A stretch of 40,471 bases of DNA from an uncultured Desulfuromonadales bacterium (GCA_945787295.1 CALZHQ010000045.1:1-40471); one strand, 5' to 3'. Numbered from the stretch's first letter, positions 27,120-35,418 are shown. Notes: generated from the letters alone by a model not told the origin. Made by a program: numbers and translations.

Positions 27120-27700
27120 CAGAAGGACACTTTCGGGGCCTGGTCTGCTCCGGCGTCCGCCTTGAACGGCTCTTTACGCTCCAGGTTAAGCAGGAAGTTG
27201 TTGGTCAGATTGTTTGGGAAGGTGCGGATCGAACTGTTGAAGGTCTGGACCGTCGTATTGTAGCGCTGGCGGGCGACGTTGATCCGGTTTTCGGTCCCTT
27301 CCAGTTGGTGCTGCAGATCACGAAAGTTCTGGCTGGCCTTCAGGTCGGGATAGCGTTCGACAACCACCATCAGCCGCGACAGAGCCCCCGACAGCTCGCC
27401 CTGGGCCTGCTGGAACTGCTGCATTGCTGCAGCATCGCCCAGTTTGTCGGCCGATATATTCATTTGGCCAACCTTGGCTCGGGCATTGGTCACTTCGGTC
27501 AGGGTTTCTCTTTCGTGAGAGGCGTAGGCTTTCACCGTTTCCACTAGGTTGGGGATCAGGTCGGCCCGCCGCTGGTAAGTGGCTTCGACGTCCCCCCAGG
27601 CGGCGAAGACCGCTTCCTCGTTTTTCTGGATCTGGTTGTAGCCGCAGCTGCTGAGCAGCAGGGGGGCGAGAAGCAGGGTCAGTAACAGGCGGAAATTCAT
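27119..27700 (-). CDS. lemA: LemA family lipoprotein
   Basis: 193 residues. A lipoprotein signal ([14 protein letters not shown], lipobox cysteine at 19) replaces the plain transmembrane N-terminus seen in many LemA proteins. The LemA helical bundle follows, with [58 protein letters not shown] and [17 protein letters not shown], all family hallmarks. GGAGAGAGA precedes the ATG. It is first of a three-gene operon with two TPM proteins, a common arrangement, and has a sigma70-type promoter at 27749-27776. Probably in the inner or outer membrane facing the periplasm; function unknown. Confidence 0.94.
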   Translation of the reverse strand: MNFRLLLTLLLAPLLLSSCGYNQIQKNEEAVFAAWGDVEATYQRRADLIPNLVETVKAYASHERETLTEVTNARAKVGQMNISADKLGDAAAMQQFQQAQGELSGALSRLMVVVERYPDLKASQNFRDLQHQLEGTENRINVARQRYNTTVQTFNSSIRTFPNNLTNNFLLNLERKEPFKADAGADQAPKVSF

Positions 27701-27748
27701 GATGTCTCTCTCCTTTGGGCGATTGTATTGTTGATGATGAACGGGGAT

Positions 27749-27776
27749 ATTGTAGCACAGCCGTTTTAATGAACAA
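27749..27776 (-). promoter_or_regulatory. Predicted sigma70 promoter of the lemA operon
   Basis: Read leftward: -35 TTGTTC, 16-base spacer, -10 TACAAT, ending about 49 bases before the lemA ATG. Confidence 0.6.
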
Positions 27777-27875
27777 TGTGCATTTGGCGGTTTTGTGCAT
27801 CTGTCCGGGAGGGCGGTGTTACGAGCTTTCTTTGGGCTATACCGCCCCTGGCGAACTCTTCGGGACCGCGTTTGT

Positions 27876-28211
27876 TTAACCGAAGCGGCTGGTGACGCGG
27901 CCGAGGATCAGCTGGCGGGGGACGCGGCTGGCGCTGTTTTGCGCCGGGTCGGGGTTGTCACCGATCAGTTGGAGGTGTCCGTCATCTTCGACCTGGGTGA
28001 TCCGTTTGATAATCCGCAGATTGGCCTGCGTCGGGTGTTGGGCCACGACCACCTCACCGACGCGGGGCGGTTGCCGTCGGTAGGCGCGCGGATCAACCAG
28101 GACTTCATCGTCGGCGGTCAGCAGTGGCAGCATCGAGGCTCCGGTGACGCGGTAGCGCCGTCGGAGCCTAATTAGCCACAAAAATAACTCTCTGCAGTTA
28201 CTGGTCAGCAT
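27876..28211 (-). CDS. sodX: Nickel-type superoxide dismutase maturation protease
   Basis: This 111-residue signal-peptidase-like (S24/S26) protease removes the N-terminal leader of nickel SOD so that His1 can bind nickel. The catalytic Ser26 is in [11 protein letters not shown] and the Lys69 base in [22 protein letters not shown] is the usual C-terminal box. Unlike true signal peptidases it has no long membrane anchor, although residues 8-14 (ELFLWLI) are hydrophobic. It sits 23 bases after sodN in the same direction, the standard sodN-sodX pair. It acts in the cytoplasm on the SodN precursor. Confidence 0.93.
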   Translation of the reverse strand: MLTSNCRELFLWLIRLRRRYRVTGASMLPLLTADDEVLVDPRAYRRQPPRVGEVVVAQHPTQANLRIIKRITQVEDDGHLQLIGDNPDPAQNSASRVPRQLILGRVTSRFG

Positions 28212-28234
28212 CTTGGTCGGCCGTCATGGAACAG

Positions 28235-28693
28235 TCAGCTGGCGGTATAAAAGCTCACTTCCCGTCCCTTGCTGGCCCAGAACATCCGGTGAATTCCCTC
28301 GATGGCCTGCAGCAGCTCTTCGGCCTTTTTCTGGTTTACCTCTACCTTGACCGCAGAGCAGAGCTTGGCCGCTTTCCAGAAGGTGTCGTGCAGGTCGGGG
28401 AACTGTTCCAGGTGGGCCGGTTTGAAATAGTCGGTCCATAGGACCAGCAGCTCGGTTTTGGCAAGGTGGGCTTGTTGCTCCTTGATGGTGATGTAGCGCG
28501 AAAGACTGTTCACGGTATTGTAGTCGCTGTCACTGGGGTCGAGCGTGAGAATTTTCTTGGTCATCGAGAGGGCCGCTTCGGCGGCTATCCGCGCCGAAGC
28601 CGGATCGTAAACGCCACAGGGGCCATCACAGTGCGCGCTGACAATATTCTTGGTCGGAAACAGCTGCTTAATATTACGGGTCAGAAGTTTCAT
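28235..28693 (-). CDS. sodN: Nickel superoxide dismutase
   Basis: 152 residues. After a 20-residue leader (MKLLTRNIKQLFPTKNIVSA) the mature enzyme would begin HCDGPCGVYDPA, the nickel hook in which the His1 amine and side chain, Cys2 and Cys6 bind nickel. The helical bundle follows with SLSRYITIKEQQAHLAKTEL and LWTDYFKPAHLEQFPDLHD. Streptomyces enzymes have HCDLPCGVYDPA, so the motif is intact with Gly for Leu. The ATG at 28693 has AAGGAG seven bases upstream; a longer frame to 28729 lacks such a site. It detoxifies superoxide, probably in the cytoplasm as a hexamer. Confidence 0.96.
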   Translation of the reverse strand: MKLLTRNIKQLFPTKNIVSAHCDGPCGVYDPASARIAAEAALSMTKKILTLDPSDSDYNTVNSLSRYITIKEQQAHLAKTELLVLWTDYFKPAHLEQFPDLHDTFWKAAKLCSAVKVEVNQKKAEELLQAIEGIHRMFWASKGREVSFYTAS

Positions 28694-28770
28694 ATATCGC
28701 TCCTTTTTTCTTAGGACGCTGTAGGGCATGCGCAGATAAAGGCAATCTTTTCAGGCTTACGGGGAATCTG

Positions 28771-28798
28771 ATCATACCGTTGCTGCCCTGACAGCCAA
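28771..28798 (-). promoter_or_regulatory. Predicted promoter of sodN-sodX
   Basis: Read leftward: -35 TTGGCT, 16-base spacer, -10 TATGAT, about 77 bases before the sodN ATG. It sits between the rmuC terminator and sodN. Confidence 0.55.
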
Positions 28799-28810
28799 TG
28801 AGCCCTTAGA

Positions 28811-28860
28811 AACAATAATAGCTCGTCCCTTTGCCAGCTGTCTATTCAGGGGCGAGCTAT
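28811..28860 (-). terminator. Terminator of rmuC
   Basis: Read leftward, ATAGCTCGCCCC pairs with GGGACGAGCTAT (arms around 28860-28849 and 28829-28818, one mismatch), followed by a weak TATTGTTT run. Confidence 0.65.
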
Positions 28861-28872
28861 CCTTAAATCAGT

Positions 28873-28945
28873 AACTAGTTGTTGAGTGTCAGCGATGTTG
28901 TGGCACTAAAATCTGTTATCGATGTTGTGGCACTTATCAACTAGT
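28873..28945. repeat. Paired 15-bp direct repeats inside an 8-bp inverted repeat
   Basis: CGATGTTGTGGCACT occurs at 28893-28907 and again at 28920-28934, a 27-base period. The pair is framed by ACTAGTTG (28873-28880) and its complement CAACTAGT (28938-28945). It lies between rmuC and its likely terminator. Repeated TGTGGCACT-type units are reminiscent of ends of IS21-like elements, but no transposase is present, so a solo end or a protein-binding site are both possible. Confidence 0.55.
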
Positions 28946-28994
28946 GTTTTCCGTTTGCGGGGCATGGACTGCCGGATGCACGAGTGCCCACCGC

Positions 28995-30269
28995 CTACTT
29001 TGAAACGACGGGGGGGCGCGGCGCTTTATCGATCTGCTCGATAATCTCGACCTCTTTACTGCTGCCGGCGCCCAGTTCTTTGAACTTACGTGCCGAAACC
29101 AGCACCCGGCTGTCGAGGGAGGCCATTCCCTTGTTGTAGCTGTCGACCGCGCGTTCCAGGCTTTTACCCATCTGGCTGAAATGCTGGGTCAGGGTGGCTA
29201 AGCGATCATAAAGTTCGCGGCCCAGTTTGCTGATTACTTCGGCGTTTTCTGTCAACTGCTCCTGACGCCAGCCGTAAGCGACTGAACGGAGCAGGGCGAT
29301 CAAAGTGGTCGGGGTGGCGAGCAGCACTTTTTGGTCGACACCCGCTTCGATCAATCCCGGATCCTGACCCAGAGCGGCAGAGAAGAAAGTTTCGCCCGGC
29401 AGGAACAGGACGACGAACTCCGGGGTCGGCTGGAACTGTTCCCAATAGTTTTTTGCCGACAGTTTCTGCAGATGGTCGCGAATCTGACGGGCGTGATGGG
29501 CCAGGTGGGTTTTTCGCTGCGTATCATTTTCCGCTTCCAGCGATTCCAGGTAGGCCTGCAGCGGCGCTTTTGAGTCGACAACGATATTGCGGCCGTTCGG
29601 CAGTTTGATGATCATGTCGGGGCGCAATCGGCCACTGTCGGCGGTCTCCTGCTCAACGAAATCGCAGTAGTTGACCATGCCGGCCATTTCCACCACTTTG
29701 CGCAGCTGGATCTCGCCCCAGCGGCCGCGGACGGCAGGAGTGCGTAGCGCACGGACCAGGTTGCCGGTTTCCGATTCCAGTTTCGCCTGACTGCTGAGCA
29801 TCGATTTCAGCTGTTCATCGAGCCGGGCATAGGCACCGGTGCGCGCTTTTTCCAGCTGCTCAATTTTGCCATCGACCTTTTGCAGGGACTCTTCCAGCGG
29901 TTTGACCAGTTGATGGATCGCCTGGTGACGATTATCCAGGTCACCTTTGGCTTGCTTCTGGTATGATTCAAGCGTGGTTTTGGCCAGATCAAGAAAAGTT
30001 TGATTGTTGGTCGCTAACGCCTCGGCGGAAAGGGCGCGGAAGGCTTGTTCGGTCCGCTGGCGATTCTCTTCCAGCAGCATCAGCTTTTCTCCACTGGCCT
30101 TACGTTCTGCGGCCAGCTCGGCTTCTTTTCCGGCTATCTTCTGCAGCAGGGTTTCACGTTCGGCCTGAAGTTTTTTTCCGGTTTGGAGCCGCCCGATCAA
30201 CCAGCCGCAGAGCAGTCCGAGACATAGCACGGCAGAGAGCAGGATCCAGGTTTCTTGTGGCAGGTTCAT
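28995..30269 (-). CDS. rmuC: DNA recombination protein RmuC
   Basis: 424 residues. An N-terminal transmembrane helix (WILLSAVLCLGLLCGWLIG) is followed by a long coiled coil (about 30-165) and the RmuC domain (about 175-400). Landmarks are TPAVRGRWGEIQLRKVVEMA, RPDMIIKLPNGRNIVVDSKA and VLLATPTTLIALLRSVAYGW. RmuC limits inversion at short inverted repeats in E. coli, and the restriction endonuclease-like core carries the VDSKAP motif. The last 25 residues are basic/proline-rich. Single gene, divergent from the YkgJ-type gene. Attached to the inner membrane and acting on DNA. Confidence 0.95.
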   Translation of the reverse strand: MNLPQETWILLSAVLCLGLLCGWLIGRLQTGKKLQAERETLLQKIAGKEAELAAERKASGEKLMLLEENRQRTEQAFRALSAEALATNNQTFLDLAKTTLESYQKQAKGDLDNRHQAIHQLVKPLEESLQKVDGKIEQLEKARTGAYARLDEQLKSMLSSQAKLESETGNLVRALRTPAVRGRWGEIQLRKVVEMAGMVNYCDFVEQETADSGRLRPDMIIKLPNGRNIVVDSKAPLQAYLESLEAENDTQRKTHLAHHARQIRDHLQKLSAKNYWEQFQPTPEFVVLFLPGETFFSAALGQDPGLIEAGVDQKVLLATPTTLIALLRSVAYGWRQEQLTENAEVISKLGRELYDRLATLTQHFSQMGKSLERAVDSYNKGMASLDSRVLVSARKFKELGAGSSKEVEIIEQIDKAPRPPVVSK

Positions 30270-30410
30270 TTCAGCTATCCTCCGGAAAATACTGCTGATC
30301 GACAGGCATCACGATAGCAGACCCCTGCAGCGTCGACAAGAGCAGGTTTGCTAGCCAGAAAGCATTCGCTAGAAATTGAGCAGAGTGTTGAGGATAAAGA
30401 GGAGGCGTTG

Positions 30411-31097
30411 ATGGAGAACTTCAATTTTGCCGATTTTCAGACCCGTACCAGTCAACTTGTCACGCAGCAGTGTCGAGAGCAGGAGGGCCCCGAACCGTTG
30501 CTAATTCAGCTGCGGCAAGTTGCTGACGAAGCGGAAGAGATAATCGAGAATTATCATGCGGGTGATCGCTCTCTGATCGATTGTGCTCCCGGTTGCAGTA
30601 GCTGCTGCGTGGTCAACGTCTCAACTCTTTTTCCGGAGGGGCTGGCGATTGTTGCTTATCTCAAAGAGCAGGGAGAGCAACAGGTCGTGCAAACAGCAGA
30701 GCGGCTCGAAAGACTCTGGCGGGAAGTCCGGGGGCTGGATGATGAAGACCGACTGTTTCTACGCAGGAGCTGTGCCTTTCTCGATGAAGATGGTTGTTGC
30801 TCAATCTATCCGGTACGGCCGCTACTCTGCCGCAGTGTCACCTCGACCGATGCGAATAGTTGTCGCGAGGCATTGGCCGGTAAAGTGCTGGGGGAGGAAA
30901 CGTCTGTACTGATGCACCAGTTTCAAAATGATCTCTATGAAACCTTGTTTACTGGAGTTGGCGCCGGGTTAGAAGCGAGTGGGCTTGATGGCCGCAGCTT
31001 TCAGCTGACCGGCCTGATCCGCTATCTACTGCGATATCCCGCTGTCGAATCCCAATGGTTTGCGGGGCAGCGTTTAACCTGGCAGGAGCTTTACTAG
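30411..31097 (+). CDS. YkgJ-type cysteine-cluster protein (long form)
   Basis: A 228-residue member of the YkgJ family. Cysteines cluster at 58, 62, 65 and 66 (DCAPGCSSCC) and at 121, 129, 130, 140 and 151 (SCAFLDEDGCC, SIYPVRPLLCRS, SCREA), the pattern for a zinc or iron-sulfur site. The N-terminal half is helical and the C-terminal 70 residues are specific to this longer subgroup. The ATG at 30411 has GAGGAGG about five bases upstream; the open frame begins 21 codons earlier without such a site. The function of the family is unknown. It converges with the small membrane protein gene four bases later. Confidence 0.88.
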   Translation: MENFNFADFQTRTSQLVTQQCREQEGPEPLLIQLRQVADEAEEIIENYHAGDRSLIDCAPGCSSCCVVNVSTLFPEGLAIVAYLKEQGEQQVVQTAERLERLWREVRGLDDEDRLFLRRSCAFLDEDGCCSIYPVRPLLCRSVTSTDANSCREALAGKVLGEETSVLMHQFQNDLYETLFTGVGAGLEASGLDGRSFQLTGLIRYLLRYPAVESQWFAGQRLTWQELY

Positions 31098-31100
31098 CCT

Positions 31101-31463
31101 TCACGTGTAGCCGAAGTAGAGGCCCAAACCGGCCAGCGACATCAGCAGGCAGATCACCAAAGTACTGCGGATGTAATCCCCCTTGCGTTTCAAGCGTTTA
31201 CTGTTGATGGCCAGCCCGACGATACTGGTTAGTCCGCTGAGGAGCAACATGATGGCGATGTAATCGACCAGCACCATGTCCCAGTGGGGTCTGCGGTAAA
31301 CATTGACTTTGTAGAACCGATCGAAAAAGGTAACCGCTTCTGGCTTGGCCACGGCGGCAATGCAGATGGCGATGAACAGACCGATTGCGGCAATGGCGTT
31401 TGTCCAGGTCAGAATTTTTATCAGCGGATCCTGAGTCTTACGGCGATTTGGGTAGACACTCAT
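31101..31463 (-). CDS. Small membrane protein, function unknown
   Basis: I do not recognise a named family. From the ATG at 31463 it is 120 residues (MSVYPNRRKTQDPLIKILTW) with three hydrophobic segments (about 17-40, 65-85 and 98-116) separated by FFDRFYKVNVYRRPHWDM and NSKRLKRKGDYIRS. A longer reading to 31535 adds 24 residues but neither start has a strong ribosome-binding site. Positive residues flank the helices as expected for an inner-membrane protein. It is head to head with clpS and tail to tail with the YkgJ-type gene. Confidence 0.72.
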   Translation of the reverse strand: MSVYPNRRKTQDPLIKILTWTNAIAAIGLFIAICIAAVAKPEAVTFFDRFYKVNVYRRPHWDMVLVDYIAIMLLLSGLTSIVGLAINSKRLKRKGDYIRSTLVICLLMSLAGLGLYFGYT

Positions 31464-31552
31464 ACCGGTATCTTTCAGACAATCTTTCGATTCAGCAAAA
31501 TTATGTGTTAGGATAACGGGAAAAATCTTCAGCATTTAGGTAAAATTGAGCT

Positions 31553-31864
31553 ATGGCAAGCAACACCGGAAACAAAACTAAAACTGTGGTCAAAACCGAA
31601 GAGCAGGTAGAAACTCCTTCGCTTTTCAAGGTGTTGATGCACAACGACGATTATACCACGATGGAATTTGTCATCGAGGTGTTACGGGATGTTTTCCATA
31701 AATCGGCCACTGAGGCCGAAAAAATTATGCTGACCATTCATTTTCAAGGGGTTGGTCATTGCGGAACCTTCCCCTATGCAATTGCCGAAACTAAAGCTGA
31801 CCAGGTCCGGTTGCGGGCCCGCAAAGCTGGTTTTCCGCTGCGTTGTTCCCTTGAGGAGGCGTAA
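31553..31864 (+). CDS. clpS: ATP-dependent Clp protease adaptor ClpS
   Basis: The N-recognin adaptor (103 residues) binds proteins with bulky hydrophobic N-terminal residues and hands them to ClpAP. After a flexible N-terminus (about 22 residues) the core shows [20 protein letters not shown], in which the NDDYTxMEFV loop forms the N-degron pocket. [20 protein letters not shown] and PLRCSLEEA complete the fold. The ribosome-binding site is weak. clpA follows after six bases and aat after that, making one operon. Confidence 0.96.
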   Translation: MASNTGNKTKTVVKTEEQVETPSLFKVLMHNDDYTTMEFVIEVLRDVFHKSATEAEKIMLTIHFQGVGHCGTFPYAIAETKADQVRLRARKAGFPLRCSLEEA

Positions 31865-31870
31865 GGAACG

Positions 31871-34132
31871 GTGGCCGAGATGTTTAACCAGGATGTCCAG
31901 ATAGCTTTTACCTTGGCGGTTCGTGAAGCACAGCGCCGTCGCCATGAATATTTGACCACCGAGCATGTTCTCTATGCGTTATTGTTCGAAGGGGTCGGCC
32001 AGCAGATCTTGACGGCCTGCGGCGGAGATGTTGACGGGCTGAAGGAACTGCTGGAAAATTTCTTCGATCTGCATCTCGAGCATCTTCCCGAGGATGTCGA
32101 GGATGAAGAGGTGCCGCGGCAGACGCTGGCGCTGCAGCGGATGCTGCAACGGACCGTGCTGCACATGCAGGCCTCCAATCAGCGGGAGGTCGGGGTCGGT
32201 GATCTGCTGGCGGCGATCCTCGAAGAAGAAAACTCCCACGCCTGTTTCTTTCTGCAGAGTCAGGGGGTCGAACGGGTCGATCTGCTCGATTACATCTCCC
32301 ACGGATCAGACCCGAGCAGTTCTTCGGAAGAACCGGAAGAGCGCCCGACTGAACAGCCCCCGGGTGAACGGAGTAAACCGAAGCAGCATCCGCCCGATCC
32401 GCTTAAATCCTACACCATCGATCTGATTGCCCGAGCCAAAGAAGGCAAGATCGATCCACTGATCGGGCGAGAGCAGGAACTGGAACGGGCGGTTCTGGTT
32501 CTCTGCCGGCGCCGGAAAAATAATCCGATCTTTGTCGGCGAGCCGGGGGTTGGTAAAACCGCCATGGCTGAAGGACTGGCCCTGCGGGTCGCTGAAGGCA
32601 ATGTTCCGGAACTGCTCAAAGACAGTGAACTGTTTACCCTCGATATGGGCGCCTTGCTGGCGGGGACCAAGTTCCGAGGAGATTTTGAAGAACGCCTCAA
32701 AGCGGTGGTCAGCGCTTTGCAGAAGCGTGAACATGCGATTCTGTTTATCGACGAGATTCATACCATTGTCGGTGCTGGTGCGACCAGCGGCGGATCTCTT
32801 GATGCATCGAATATTCTCAAGCCGGCGCTCGGATCGGGGGAGTTGCGCTGCATCGGTTCGACAACCTACGAAGAGTACCGCAACCTGTTCGATAAAGACC
32901 GTGCGCTGTCGCGGCGCTTCCAGAAGATCGATCTGCCAGAGCCGAGCGCTGACGAGGCTCTGGATATCCTCAAAGGCTTAAGCTCCCGTTATGAAGATCA
33001 CCACAATGTCAAATATCTGCCGGAAGCACTGGAGTCGGCCGTACAGTTGTCGGTGAAACATCTGTCGCAACGGCACCTGCCGGATAAGGCGATCGACGTG
33101 ATCGACGAGGCGGGGGCGCAGCAGCGGCTCGATGGGCAGCTTTCTAAGCCGATCGGTCTTGATGAGATAGAGCGGGTCGTGGCGCGCATGGCCCGGGTGC
33201 CGATCCGAACCGTGTCCGGCAGTGACCGGCAGCGGCTACGTTATCTAGAGCGTGATCTTAAGCGGGTCGTTTTCGGTCAGAATCCGGCCATTGAGAGTTT
33301 GGTTAAATCGATTCATCGCTCCCGCGCTGGCTTGGGTCATCCCGACAAACCGGTCGGTTCACTTCTGTTTACCGGCCCGACCGGGGTCGGTAAGACTGAA
33401 GTCGCCCGCCAGCTGGCCCTGCAACTTGGTGTCAAGTTCCTCCGTTTTGACATGAGCGAGTACATGGAGAAGCACTCGGTGGCCCGTCTGATCGGTGCCC
33501 CGCCCGGGTATGTCGGTTTTGATCAGGGAGGTCTATTAACCGAGGACGTGAACAAGAACCCCTGGTCGGTGCTGTTGCTTGATGAAATCGAGAAGGCCCA
33601 TCCCGACCTGTTCAATATCCTGTTGCAGGTCATGGATCACGGTACCTTGACCGACAATAACGGAAAAGAAACAGATTTTCGCAATGTAATCCTGATCATG
33701 ACCAGTAATATCGGTGGCCGGGAAATGAATATTACGCCGATCGGTTTCGGGGAACGTTCCGCTGCAGCTCCAAAGAATGCGGTTGAAAAGGCCTTTTCAC
33801 CGGAATTCCGCAACCGCCTTGATGCAACCATCCATTTCGATCCGCTCGACGAAAAGATCATGCAGCAAGTTGTCGATAAATTTATCGGTGAACTTGCGGC
33901 GCAGTTGGCAGAGCGGGATGTACGCATCAAGATTTCTCCGGCCGCGCGGCGCGATCTTGCTAAACGTGGCTACGATCCGCTCTACGGCGCTCGCCCGTTG
34001 GGTCGGTTGATTCAGGCTGAATTGAACGATCCGCTGGCGGAGAAAATTCTCTTTGGCGAATTGCGCGAAGGTGGCGAGGTCCGGGTCGGCTGTAAGGCCG
34101 GCAAGTTGACCTTTAAATTTGTTCAGGACTGA
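31871..34132 (+). CDS. clpA: ATP-dependent Clp protease ATP-binding subunit ClpA
   Basis: A 753-residue AAA+ unfoldase for ClpP. The N-domain (about 1-145, REAQRRRHEYLTTEHVLYAL) docks ClpS and is followed by an acidic/proline linker. The first AAA module has Walker A GEPGVGKT (223-230) and Walker B ILFIDEIHT; the second has GPTGVGKT (502-509) and VLLLDEIEKAH. The ClpP-binding loop is IGF (624-626) rather than the IGL of E. coli ClpA. The start is a GTG with AAGGA close by; the ATG at 31880 (MFNQ) aligns with E. coli ClpA and could be the real start. It overlaps aat by one base. No clpP in the window. Confidence 0.96.
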   Translation: MAEMFNQDVQIAFTLAVREAQRRRHEYLTTEHVLYALLFEGVGQQILTACGGDVDGLKELLENFFDLHLEHLPEDVEDEEVPRQTLALQRMLQRTVLHMQASNQREVGVGDLLAAILEEENSHACFFLQSQGVERVDLLDYISHGSDPSSSSEEPEERPTEQPPGERSKPKQHPPDPLKSYTIDLIARAKEGKIDPLIGREQELERAVLVLCRRRKNNPIFVGEPGVGKTAMAEGLALRVAEGNVPELLKDSELFTLDMGALLAGTKFRGDFEERLKAVVSALQKREHAILFIDEIHTIVGAGATSGGSLDASNILKPALGSGELRCIGSTTYEEYRNLFDKDRALSRRFQKIDLPEPSADEALDILKGLSSRYEDHHNVKYLPEALESAVQLSVKHLSQRHLPDKAIDVIDEAGAQQRLDGQLSKPIGLDEIERVVARMARVPIRTVSGSDRQRLRYLERDLKRVVFGQNPAIESLVKSIHRSRAGLGHPDKPVGSLLFTGPTGVGKTEVARQLALQLGVKFLRFDMSEYMEKHSVARLIGAPPGYVGFDQGGLLTEDVNKNPWSVLLLDEIEKAHPDLFNILLQVMDHGTLTDNNGKETDFRNVILIMTSNIGGREMNITPIGFGERSAAAPKNAVEKAFSPEFRNRLDATIHFDPLDEKIMQQVVDKFIGELAAQLAERDVRIKISPAARRDLAKRGYDPLYGARPLGRLIQAELNDPLAEKILFGELREGGEVRVGCKAGKLTFKFVQD

Positions 34133-34833
34133 TGCCTTGCTATCAACTTGATGAGGAACTCTGGTTTCCATCCGTAGACTGCGCAGAAGATTACGGGTTG
34201 TTGGCAGTCGGTGGCGATCTTTCCGCCGAACGTTTACTGCTTGCTTACAGCCTCGGAATCTTCCCCTGGTATAACCCGGGGGAGCCGATCCTCTGGTGGT
34301 CGCCCGACCCGCGTTGTGTTCTCTTCCCTTCCGAACTGCATATCTCCCGCTCAATGCGCAAGTTTTTGCGCAAGCGACCGTATCGCGTCAGCATTGATGA
34401 GAACTTTCCAGGCGTCATTTACTGGTGCCGACGATTGCGGAAAAATCTTGATGGCAGTGGAACCTGGATTACTCAGGAAATGGAACATGCGTTCCTCCAC
34501 CTGCATGAGCTGGGCTTTGCGCATTCTGTAGAGTGTTGGGATGGCGATGAGCTGGTTGGTGGGATTTATGGTGTTTGCCTGGGCTATTATTTTTGTGGCG
34601 AGTCGATGTTCAGCTTGCGAGACAATGCCTCGAAACTGGTCCTGATCCATCTGGTCCAAAAGCTCAAGCAGCTGGGGTTTGAGTTGCTCGATTGTCAACA
34701 GACGACCGATCATTTACTCAGTCTGGGGGCGACAGAAATTTCACGCTTGGAGTTTCAGCAGCATTTACGGGTTGCAGAGGTGCCGCCCTATGGACCGCTG
34801 GTGAGTCGGTTTTCGAAAGGTGAGTTAATTTAG
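34132..34833 (+). CDS. aat: Leucyl/phenylalanyl-tRNA-protein transferase
   Basis: 233 residues. The enzyme adds Leu or Phe from charged tRNA to the N-terminus of proteins beginning with Arg or Lys, creating the N-degron read by ClpS. The hallmarks are WFPSVDCAEDYGLLAVGGDL, AYSLGIFPWYNPGEPILWWS, PDPRCVLFP, GIYGVCLGYYFCGESMFS and LIHLVQKLKQLGFELLDCQ, all at the expected places. The start codon overlaps the clpA stop by one base (TGATG), so the pathway genes are coupled. The stop codon overlaps a large terminator stem. Cytoplasmic. Confidence 0.96.
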   Translation: MPCYQLDEELWFPSVDCAEDYGLLAVGGDLSAERLLLAYSLGIFPWYNPGEPILWWSPDPRCVLFPSELHISRSMRKFLRKRPYRVSIDENFPGVIYWCRRLRKNLDGSGTWITQEMEHAFLHLHELGFAHSVECWDGDELVGGIYGVCLGYYFCGESMFSLRDNASKLVLIHLVQKLKQLGFELLDCQQTTDHLLSLGATEISRLEFQQHLRVAEVPPYGPLVSRFSKGELI

Positions 34834-34873
34834 TCGCAAAAAAGCGGGAGGGAAACTCCCGCTTTTTTGCGAC
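34833..34873. terminator. Bidirectional intrinsic terminator, 18-bp perfect stem
   Basis: GTCGCAAAAAAGCGGGAG (34833-34850) pairs perfectly with CTCCCGCTTTTTTGCGAC (34856-34873) around GGAAA. The T-run inside each arm serves rightward (aat) and leftward (Cache gene) transcripts. The stem begins on the last base of the aat stop. Confidence 0.95.
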
Positions 34874-34884
34874 TCGTCTTGTTT

Positions 34885-35361
34885 TCAGCGATAGATGCCG
34901 GCAGCGGTGAACATTGACGTGCCGGGAACCCGGTAGACATAAGTCTCTTTGATCGATGGCTCAGTGCTACCAGGTTTGGGCCACATATATTCGACCCAGC
35001 CTTCGCCTTGGGTTCCTGCCATGACAACAAACTCGACAAACAGCATTTTCGGCTCTTTGCTGTTTTTATCCGGAGTTCCGAGCAGGCTCTTCATTTTCAT
35101 CAGGCCGGGCATCACCGGGTGGGCGAGCATTTTCCCTTTCAGGTCCATGACGAAAACATAGGAATCTTTCCAGACAAACTTGCCGTCTTCTTTCGAAATC
35201 TCTGCCAGGGCTGCATCCTTGTCCTGCAGAATCATTTCTGCGGCCTTTTTGCTCATGTCTATACATTCCGAAACCGTTGCACTCTCTTCAGAGGCAAAGC
35301 CGTTACCGCTGATGGTGAGCAAAATGAATGCTGCCAGGATTAAGGTCAGTCGTTTTTTCAT
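34885..35361 (-). CDS. Periplasmic single-Cache domain protein
   Basis: 158 residues. A signal peptide (MKKRLTLILAAFILLTISGNGFA) precedes a small-molecule sensing Cache-type domain: ECIDMSKKAAEMILQDKDAA, FVWKDSYVFVMDLKGKMLAH, PGLMKMKSLLGTPDKN and GEGWVEYMWPKPGS. The last motif and YVYRVPGTSMFTAAGIY are typical of stand-alone sCache proteins in deltaproteobacteria and vibrios. No transmembrane helix or signalling domain follows, so it is a soluble periplasmic receptor or ligand-binding accessory. A strong AAAGGAGG site precedes the ATG. Single gene with its own promoter. Confidence 0.9.
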   Translation of the reverse strand: MKKRLTLILAAFILLTISGNGFASEESATVSECIDMSKKAAEMILQDKDAALAEISKEDGKFVWKDSYVFVMDLKGKMLAHPVMPGLMKMKSLLGTPDKNSKEPKMLFVEFVVMAGTQGEGWVEYMWPKPGSTEPSIKETYVYRVPGTSMFTAAGIYR

Positions 35362-35390
35362 GATTCCTCCTTTGTGGGTCCGCTCGGTAA

Positions 35391-35418
35391 ATTACAGTCT
35401 ATAGGGTTTGCTGTTCAA
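35391..35418 (-). promoter_or_regulatory. Predicted promoter of the Cache-domain gene
   Basis: Read leftward: -35 TTGAAC, 16-base spacer, -10 TGTAAT, 30 bases before the ATG. A TTGACA lies 12 bases further upstream and could be an alternative -35 for TATAGA with a long (21-base) spacer. The rest of the 350-base gap (35362-35711) is AT-rich and otherwise holds only the inverted repeat at 35649. Confidence 0.45.
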
